A DNA stretch of 64,000 nt from Cupriavidus nantongensis (GTDB taxonomy: Bacteria; Pseudomonadota; Gammaproteobacteria; Burkholderiales; Burkholderiaceae). The notes beneath the pieces were generated by a model. That model saw only the letters and a list, made by a program, of their open reading frames with translations. It was not told the origin of the DNA and made no database searches. How positions within the stretch are numbered: the stretch's first letter is position 1; each line of letters opens with the position of its first letter. This document shows positions 59,036 to 64,000 of the stretch, piece by piece. The DNA lies in NCBI RefSeq assembly GCF_001598055.1, contig NZ_CP014844.1, forward strand, positions 1,364,001 through 1,428,000. Direction: 5' to 3'. A program made the translations under genes and the position numbers.

Positions 59036-60211
59036 CTACTTCGACAACACCTTCATCGCCTGCTCCAGCCCCGCCAGCGTGACCGGGAACATCCGTCCCT
59101 TCATCAGCTGGTTGATCACGGTGATCGACTGCCGGTACTGCCACAGTCCTTCCGGTTCGGGGTTGAGCCAGACGAAGTGCGGGAACTGCTCGGTCATCCG
59201 GTTCAGCCACACCGCGCCGGCCTCGGCGTTGTTGTACTCGACCGAGCCGCCGGGCTGCAGGATCTCGTACGGACTCATGGTGGCGTCGCCGACGAAGATG
59301 ATCTTGTAGTCGGGCGTGTACTTGTGCAGCAGGTCCCAGGTTGCCAGCTTCTCGGCGTGGCGGCGGCGGTTGTTCTTCCACACGTAGTCGTACAGGCAGT
59401 TGTGGAAGTAGTAGTACTCCAGGTGCTTGAACTCGGTCTTGGTGGCCGAGAACAGTTCCTCGACGCGCTTGATGTGGTCGTCCATCGAGCCGCCCACGTC
59501 CATCAGCATCAGCACCTTGACCTTGTTGTGGCGCTCGGGCCGCAGCTTGATGTCGAGCAGGCCGGCGTTGGCCGCGGTGGAGTGGATGGTGTCGTCGAGG
59601 TCCAGTTCGGTGTCGGCGCCTTCGCGGGCAAAGCGGCGCAGCCGGCGCAGCGCGACCTTGATGTTGCGCGTGCCCAGTTCGACCTGGTCGTCATAGTCCT
59701 TGTAGGTGCGCGCCTCCCACACCTTGATCGCGGTGCGGTTGCCCTTGGACGGGCCGCCGATGCGGATGCCCTCGGGGTTGTAGCCGCCATGGCCGAACGG
59801 CGAGGTGCCGCCGGTGCCGATCCACTTGTTGCCGCCCTCGTGCTTTTCCTTCTGTTCCTCGAGCAGCTGCCTGAGGCGCTCCATCAGCTTGTCGAGGCCG
59901 CCCATGGCCTCGATCTTCGCCTTTTCCTCGGGCGACAGCTCGCGCTCCAGCGTCTTCTGCAGCCAGTCGAGCGGGATGTCGGACTTCCAGTCGACCAGGC
60001 TCTCCACGCCCTTGAAGTAGGCGGCGAAGGTCTGGTCGAACTTGTCGAAGTGCTTCTCGTCCTTCACCAGCGTCATCCGCGACAGGTAGTAGAACTCGTC
60101 GATGGAGGGCGTGATGACCTGCGCCTTGAGCGCTTCCAGCATGGTCAGGTATTCCTTGACCGATACCGGCAGCTTGGCGTGGCGCAGCGAGAAGAAGAAA
60201 TCGATCAGCAT
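59036..60211 (-). CDS. VWA-domain protein, CoxE-like
   Basis: A 391-residue protein with an N-terminal helical region (about 1-130, with charged coiled-coil-like LERELSPEEKAKIEAMGGLD). A C-terminal von Willebrand A domain begins about residue 230. Its metal site reads LMLMDVGGSMDDH, so the usual Asp-x-Ser-x-Ser is Asp-x-Gly-x-Ser. It resembles CoxE, which works with MoxR/CoxD ATPases in metal-enzyme maturation. The MoxR gene lies two genes upstream on the same strand. The client is unknown. Confidence 0.87.
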   Translation of the reverse strand: MLIDFFFSLRHAKLPVSVKEYLTMLEALKAQVITPSIDEFYYLSRMTLVKDEKHFDKFDQTFAAYFKGVESLVDWKSDIPLDWLQKTLERELSPEEKAKIEAMGGLDKLMERLRQLLEEQKEKHEGGNKWIGTGGTSPFGHGGYNPEGIRIGGPSKGNRTAIKVWEARTYKDYDDQVELGTRNIKVALRRLRRFAREGADTELDLDDTIHSTAANAGLLDIKLRPERHNKVKVLMLMDVGGSMDDHIKRVEELFSATKTEFKHLEYYYFHNCLYDYVWKNNRRRHAEKLATWDLLHKYTPDYKIIFVGDATMSPYEILQPGGSVEYNNAEAGAVWLNRMTEQFPHFVWLNPEPEGLWQYRQSITVINQLMKGRMFPVTLAGLEQAMKVLSK

Positions 60212-60240
60212 GGTGCCTCGCTTTCAGTCGGCGCGCCGCG

Positions 60241-60852
60241 TCAGCGCGGGCGCTCGAGCTGGAATTGCAGGTGTTGCCGCACCGCCGGCCATTCGCTGGC
60301 GATGATCGAGAACACCACGGTGTCGCGCAGCGTGCCGTCGGGCATGCGCATGTGGTTGCGCAGCACGCCGTCCTGCCGCGCACCCAGGCGGGCGATCGCG
60401 GCGCGGCTTTGCTGGTTCATCCAGTGCGTGCGGAATTCCACCGCGATGCAGTCGAGATGGTCGAAGGCATGGCCCAGCAGCATCAGCTTGCACTCGGTGT
60501 TCAGCGGCGTGCGCTGGACCCGGCGCGCATACCAGGTCGAGCCGATCTCGACGCGCCGGTTGGCCGCGTCGATATTCATGTAGGTGGTCATGCCGGCCAG
60601 CTCGCCGGCCGCGTCGCGCACCGCGAACGGCAGCATGGTGCCGCGCTGCTGCAGGTCCAGGCGCCGCGCGATCTCGGCCTCCATGCGCTCGGGCGCCGGC
60701 ACGCTGGTGTACCAGAGCTTCCACAGCTCGCCATCGGCGCAGGCGGCGCGCAGGCCGTCGGCGTGCTCGGGGCGCAGCGGTTCCAGCGTGGCATGCCGGC
60801 CCACCAGGGTCACGGGTTGGGCCAATGCGGGGGTGGTGGTCGTGTCGGTCAT
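60241..60852 (-). CDS. GNAT-family N-acetyltransferase (RimJ/RimL-like)
   Basis: A 203-residue acetyltransferase. It starts with LVGRHATLEPLRPEHADGLR and contains RVEIGSTWYARRVQRTPLNT, GHAFDHLDCIAVEFRTHWMN and QQSRAAIARLGARQDGVLRN, the pattern of the RimJ/RimL protein-acetyltransferase branch. It sits between the MoxR and VWA genes on the same strand, with gaps of 17 and 29 bases. Whether it modifies their client is unknown. Confidence 0.88.
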   Translation of the reverse strand: MTDTTTTPALAQPVTLVGRHATLEPLRPEHADGLRAACADGELWKLWYTSVPAPERMEAEIARRLDLQQRGTMLPFAVRDAAGELAGMTTYMNIDAANRRVEIGSTWYARRVQRTPLNTECKLMLLGHAFDHLDCIAVEFRTHWMNQQSRAAIARLGARQDGVLRNHMRMPDGTLRDTVVFSIIASEWPAVRQHLQFQLERPR

Positions 60853-60869
60853 CGGGCTTGGCCGTGCGC

Positions 60870-61751
60870 TCAGCGGTTGGCGCGGTTCATGAACACCAGG
60901 CGCTCGAACAGGTGCACGTCCTGCTCGTTCTTCAGCAGCGCGCCGTGCAGCGGCGGGATCGCGGCCTTCTTGTCCGGGCTCTTCAGCGCCTCGGGCGGGA
61001 TGTCCTCGGCCATCAGCAGCTTGAGCCAGTCGATCAGCTCGGACGTCGACGGCTTCTTCTTCAGGCCCGGCAGGTTGCGCATCTCGTAGAACGATTCCAG
61101 CGCGGCGGCGACCAGCTCGCGCTTGATGCCGGGGTAGTGCACGTCGACGATCTGCTGCATGGTCTCGGCATCGGGGAACTTGATGTAGTGGAAGAAGCAG
61201 CGGCGCAGGAAGGCGTCGGGCAACTCCTTCTCGTTGTTCGAGGTGATGATCACCAGCGGCCGGTGTTTGGCCTTGACCAGCTCGCGGGTCTCGTAGACAT
61301 AGAACTCCATGCGGTCGAGTTCGCGCAGCAGGTCGTTGGGAAATTCGATGTCGGCCTTGTCGATCTCGTCGATCAGCAGCACGACCTGCTCATCGGCCTC
61401 GAAGGCCTGCCACAGCACGCCCTTGACGATGTAGTTGCGGATGTCGTGGACGCGGTCGTCGCCCAGCTGGGAATCGCGCAGGCGCGACACGGCGTCGTAC
61501 TCGTACAGGCCCTGCTGCGCCTTGGTGGTCGACTTGATATGCCATTGCAGCAGCGGCATGCCCAGCGCGGCGGCGACTTCCTCGGCCAGCATGGTCTTGC
61601 CGGTGCCGGGCTCGCCCTTGATCAGCAGCGGGCGCTGCAGCGTGCGCGCGGCATTGACGGCGAGCTTGAGGTCGTCGGTGGCAACATACTGGTCGCTGCC
61701 TTCGAAGCGGACCGGCTGGGAGGAGGCTTGGGCGTTGGCGGTGTTTGACAT
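60870..61751 (-). CDS. MoxR-family AAA ATPase
   Basis: A 293-residue AAA ATPase. Walker A is LLIKGEPGTGKTMLAEE (about residue 43), Walker B is VVLLIDEIDKADIEFP and sensor 1 is LVIITSNNEKELPDAFLRR. It belongs to the MoxR/CoxD-like group that remodels or metallates enzymes together with VWA proteins. The frame is open far upstream, but ATG 61751 is followed by a short linker and the ATPase core. It is first of the three-gene minus-strand operon ending at 59036. Confidence 0.9.
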   Translation of the reverse strand: MSNTANAQASSQPVRFEGSDQYVATDDLKLAVNAARTLQRPLLIKGEPGTGKTMLAEEVAAALGMPLLQWHIKSTTKAQQGLYEYDAVSRLRDSQLGDDRVHDIRNYIVKGVLWQAFEADEQVVLLIDEIDKADIEFPNDLLRELDRMEFYVYETRELVKAKHRPLVIITSNNEKELPDAFLRRCFFHYIKFPDAETMQQIVDVHYPGIKRELVAAALESFYEMRNLPGLKKKPSTSELIDWLKLLMAEDIPPEALKSPDKKAAIPPLHGALLKNEQDVHLFERLVFMNRANR

Positions 61752-61771
61752 GAGGCAACCTGAGGTGGCGG

Positions 61772-61797
61772 CCGCTCGCGGGAGAGGGCCGGGTTGG
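61772..61797. repeat. Partial REP-like fragment
   Basis: CTCGCGGGAGAGGGCCGGGT resembles the right half of the REP-like family (compare GCTTGCGGGAGAGGG). The left arm is missing. Confidence 0.45.
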
Positions 61798-61992
61798 CGT
61801 GCTGGGCGCGGTCTCTTCGCGCTGTGATGCGCGCTTTCGTTATGGAAAACAGGATTCCTGGCGGGTGCCCGCGTGCCGCTGGCGCAGCGTTCGCGAACGG
61901 TCGTGCGGATTCCCGGAATGGGCCAGTATAAAAGACCTTTGCGGTTCGTGTTGGGGCGCGCCGACAGGGTTCCGCCGGCACCGGCCGCTGGC

Positions 61993-62022
61993 TGGACTGG
62001 CAGGTGCCGGCTGCGGTACAAT
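61993..62022 (+). promoter_or_regulatory. Possible sigma-70 promoter of the cytochrome c genes
   Basis: TGGACT (61993-61998), an 18-base spacer and TACAAT (62017-62022). The -10 is good and the -35 fair. It would give a leader of about 265 bases. Confidence 0.4.
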
Positions 62023-62292
62023 GCGGCGGTTTGACGCGCCCCCACGTCCAGTTCTCCAGTATCCGGCAGTCCGCGTTCAGAAGTCCCAGCGGCCCTTCCG
62101 GGTCGCGGCGATTGCGCGAGGTGGTTCCAGAATGGTGTTCCACTCCCCGGCAAACCGACCGGATGCGACATCTCTGGCGGGTTGCACCCCGGCCAACCGA
62201 CCGGCCGCCCTGGTTGCTCCGCAGAAGCATTCTGAAACCGTCTCCGCCCGGCAGGGCAGGTCACACGGTTTAACTTCCAATCCGCAAAGACA

Positions 62293-62640
62293 ATGAAAAA
62301 GCTCCTCACGATGGTGGTGCTGGGCGCGGCTGCAACGGCCGTGCAGGCACAGGAAGTCAAGGGCAATGGAGACGCTGCCAAGGACAAGGTTGCAATGTGC
62401 ATCGGGTGCCACGGCATTCCGGGCTACCGTGCGTCCTTCCCCGAGATCTATGAAGTGCCGCTGCTGGGCGGCCAGAGCGCCAAGTACATCGAGAACGCGC
62501 TGAAGGCCTACCAGAAGGGCGAGCGCAAGCACCCCACCATGCGCAGCATCGCCGCGACGCTGACCGAGCAGGACATCGCCAACGTGGCGGCCTACTACTC
62601 GCAGCAGAACGCCGGCACGCAGAACAATTCCCTCAAGTAA
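62293..62640 (+). CDS. Small periplasmic cytochrome c (class I)
   Basis: A 115-residue exported cytochrome. The signal peptide MKKLLTMVVLGAAATAVQAQ is cleaved near residue 20. The haem motif is CIGCH (residues 36-40), and a later Met in KHPTMRSIAATLTEQD is the likely sixth ligand. C-terminal helix: DIANVAAYYSQQ. It resembles the cytochrome c553/c4-like proteins that donate electrons in respiratory chains. The next gene, ten bases on, encodes a similar protein. Confidence 0.9.
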   Translation: MKKLLTMVVLGAAATAVQAQEVKGNGDAAKDKVAMCIGCHGIPGYRASFPEIYEVPLLGGQSAKYIENALKAYQKGERKHPTMRSIAATLTEQDIANVAAYYSQQNAGTQNNSLK

Positions 62641-62650
62641 GAGACCCCAC

Positions 62651-63049
62651 ATGAAGACGCTCAAGACGCTTTCGTTCGCGCTCGGCGCACTCGTGCTGGG
62701 TGCTGCCGCCATGCCGGCCTTTGCCGCCGACCTTGCCAACGGCAAGACCCTGGTCGAAAAGGGCAACTGCGTGGCCTGCCATGGCGCCGGCATGAACAAG
62801 CCGATCTCTCCCGACTACCCCAAGCTGGCCGGCCAGCATGCCGACTACCTGTATCACGCGCTGATGTCCTACCAGGTGTCGGGCAATGCGCTGGTGGGCC
62901 GCTCCAACGCGATCATGGCCGGCCAGGTCAACGCCAACCCGGCGGTCACCGACAAGGACGGCAAGCCGCGTCCGTTCACGCGCAAGGAACTGAAGGACAT
63001 GGCCGCCTACATCGAGTCGCTGCCGGGCGACCTGGTGCTGAAGAAGTAA
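62651..63049 (+). CDS. Small periplasmic cytochrome c (class I)
   Basis: A 132-residue exported cytochrome. The signal peptide ends near AFA (residue 25). The haem motif is CVACH (residues 40-44), and the sixth ligand is probably the Met in GRSNAIMAGQVN. The C-terminal helix is ELKDMAAYIESLPGDL. It is ten bases behind the first cytochrome and resembles one half of a dihaem cytochrome c4, so the two may work as a pair. A strong terminator follows. Confidence 0.9.
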   Translation: MKTLKTLSFALGALVLGAAAMPAFAADLANGKTLVEKGNCVACHGAGMNKPISPDYPKLAGQHADYLYHALMSYQVSGNALVGRSNAIMAGQVNANPAVTDKDGKPRPFTRKELKDMAAYIESLPGDLVLKK

Positions 63050-63083
63050 CCGCCGGCGGCCAGGCCGCCTGCAGGCAACGAAG

Positions 63084-63109
63084 CCGCTTCGCCCGAAGCG
63101 GTTTTTTTT
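63084..63109 (+). terminator. Rho-independent terminator after the cytochrome genes
   Basis: CCGCTTCG (63084-63091) and CGAAGCGG (63094-63101) with a two-base loop, then eight T. Confidence 0.9.
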
Positions 63110-63127
63110 CGCCCGCGGCGCGCGCGC

Positions 63128-64000
63128 TCAGGCCTGCCGCAGCCGTTGCGCCATGCCGGCGGACATCCATCGGCCGCCGTCGCCCACGATCAGCCCGTCG
63201 ATGCCGGCGCTGCCGCCGGCCAGCCGTGCCCACGCCGCCTGGCCGGCCACCATCAGCGCGGCGCCCAGTCCGTTGACCGCGGCCACGGTGGGTGCCACCA
63301 GCGTGATCCCGTGCGGCCCGGCCGACGGCAGGCCGGTGGCGGGATCGAGCACATGGTGATAGCGCCGCCCTCCAGAGACAAAGCAGCGCTCGTAGTCGCC
63401 TGACGACGCCACCACGGCATCGCGCACCTGCAGCACGCCCTGCAGCCGCGCCGGCGCGAGCGGATCGCGCAGGCCGATGCGCCAGTCGCGCCCCTGCAAC
63501 TGGCCCATCGCCAGCACATCGCCGCCGCCGTTGATCATCGCGTTGGCCAGCCCGTGCCGCCGCAGCACCTGCATCCCCGCATCGAGGATCGGCAGCTTGG
63601 CGATGCCGCCGAGGTCCAGCCGCATGCCCGGGCGGGCCAGCATGGCCGTGCCGCGCCGGGCGTCGAGCCGCACCTGCCGGTAGTCCACCAGCGGGCGCTC
63701 GCGCGCCAGTTCGGCGGCGTCGGGCAAGCGGTTGCCATCCGCGCCGAAGCGCCAGCCGGCGAACGCGCCGACGGTGATATCGAAGGCACCGCGCGATCGA
63801 GCCGAAACCGCCGCGGCGGCCTGCAGCACCGCCATCAGTTCCGGCGCCACGTGCAGCGCGTGGCGGCCGGCCGCGCGCTGCAGCGCGTTGACCTGGCTGT
63901 CGGGTCGATAGCGGCTCATCAACCGTTCCAGCCGCGCCATCTCGGCAAAGGCTGCCGACATGGCGGCTTGCGCCGCAGCGTGGCAGCTGTCCTGCACGAC
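63128..64000 (-). CDS. apbE: FAD:protein FMN transferase (ApbE), N-terminus outside the window
   Basis: The C-terminal 290 residues of an ApbE-family flavin transferase, which attaches FMN to Thr/Ser of target proteins in the periplasm. Visible motifs are RLERLMSRYRPDSQVNALQR, RLDLGGIAKLPILDAGMQVL, INGGGDVLAMGQ and YHHVLDPATGLPS (metal-binding Asp), with VVASSGDYERCF between. The frame is open to the window edge and the start lies beyond. It is convergent with the cytochrome genes. Confidence 0.9.
   Translation of the reverse strand, partial: VVQDSCHAAAQAAMSAAFAEMARLERLMSRYRPDSQVNALQRAAGRHALHVAPELMAVLQAAAAVSARSRGAFDITVGAFAGWRFGADGNRLPDAAELARERPLVDYRQVRLDARRGTAMLARPGMRLDLGGIAKLPILDAGMQVLRRHGLANAMINGGGDVLAMGQLQGRDWRIGLRDPLAPARLQGVLQVRDAVVASSGDYERCFVSGGRRYHHVLDPATGLPSAGPHGITLVAPTVAAVNGLGAALMVAGQAAWARLAGGSAGIDGLIVGDGGRWMSAGMAQRLRQA

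Larger units (their letters stand above)
61752..62292. other. Non-coding region between the MoxR and cytochrome genes
   Basis: About 540 bases with no convincing gene. It has a partial REP-like fragment at 61772-61797 and a possible promoter at 61993-62022 for the cytochrome genes. The 62080-62290 stretch contains short related units (CCGACCGG-type) but no clear structure. A long cytochrome leader is possible. Confidence 0.5.

Overview
The window is a high-GC chromosomal segment that reads as a betaproteobacterium of the Burkholderiaceae, most likely Cupriavidus. The reasons are the gene order (nuo with a trailing DUF2818 gene; urtABCDE running into ureDA-J-BCEFG), the cytochrome bo3 operon, orphan Bug/TctC-type binding proteins beside LysR regulators, and many acyl-CoA enzymes. 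The genus is inferred from protein resemblance; no database was searched. No rRNA, tRNA, prophage or CRISPR array was seen. The only clear mobile element is one IS110-family insertion.

Layout. 1-6902: the 3' end of the complex I operon (nuoI partial, nuoJKLMN) plus a DUF2818 gene. 6947-11701: NUDIX hydrolase, DUF1178 protein, a paired two-subunit acyl-CoA dehydrogenase and two MaoC hydratases. 11702-16360: cyoABCD ubiquinol oxidase behind a perfect FNR-type box. 16372-18429: a lipoprotein gamma-glutamyltransferase. 18570-30609: an ABC urea uptake system (urtABCDE) followed by urease structural and accessory genes, with two NtrC-like sites and a consensus sigma-54 promoter ahead of urtA. 30606-39057: XRE regulator, unknown protein, Nu-class GST, ACAD11-type acyl-CoA dehydrogenase with a divergent LysR, a CAP-domain lipoprotein and a second gamma-glutamyltransferase. 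39271-43567: a four-gene minus-strand acyl-CoA operon (APH-type kinase, histidine phosphatase, crotonase, 3-hydroxyacyl-CoA dehydrogenase). 43752-48452: GST, aminotransferase, PIN protein, YaaA and an M14 carboxypeptidase. 48481-49695: an IS110 element inside a REP-like palindrome. 49768-58933: a Lys/Ser/Ala-rich lipoprotein, N-formylglutamate amidohydrolase, LysR/Bug pair, and a LysR - benzoylformate decarboxylase - aldehyde dehydrogenase - Bug cluster. 59036-64000: CoxE-like VWA protein, GNAT, MoxR ATPase, two small cytochromes c and a partial ApbE.

How the parts work together. Complex I and cytochrome bo3 are two ends of a quinone-linked aerobic chain. The urt-ure block imports urea and hydrolyses it under apparent nitrogen control. 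Several acyl-CoA genes share an operator-like sequence (7656-7667 and 43593-43607), suggesting one TetR-type regulon. The benzoylformate cluster would convert phenylglyoxylate to benzoate.

Most interesting: the IS110 insertion leaves both halves of its REP target readable, with a CT dinucleotide at each junction. Its non-coding left end contains a stem-enclosed loop whose two arms match the two halves of that target, as expected for a bridge RNA target-binding loop.
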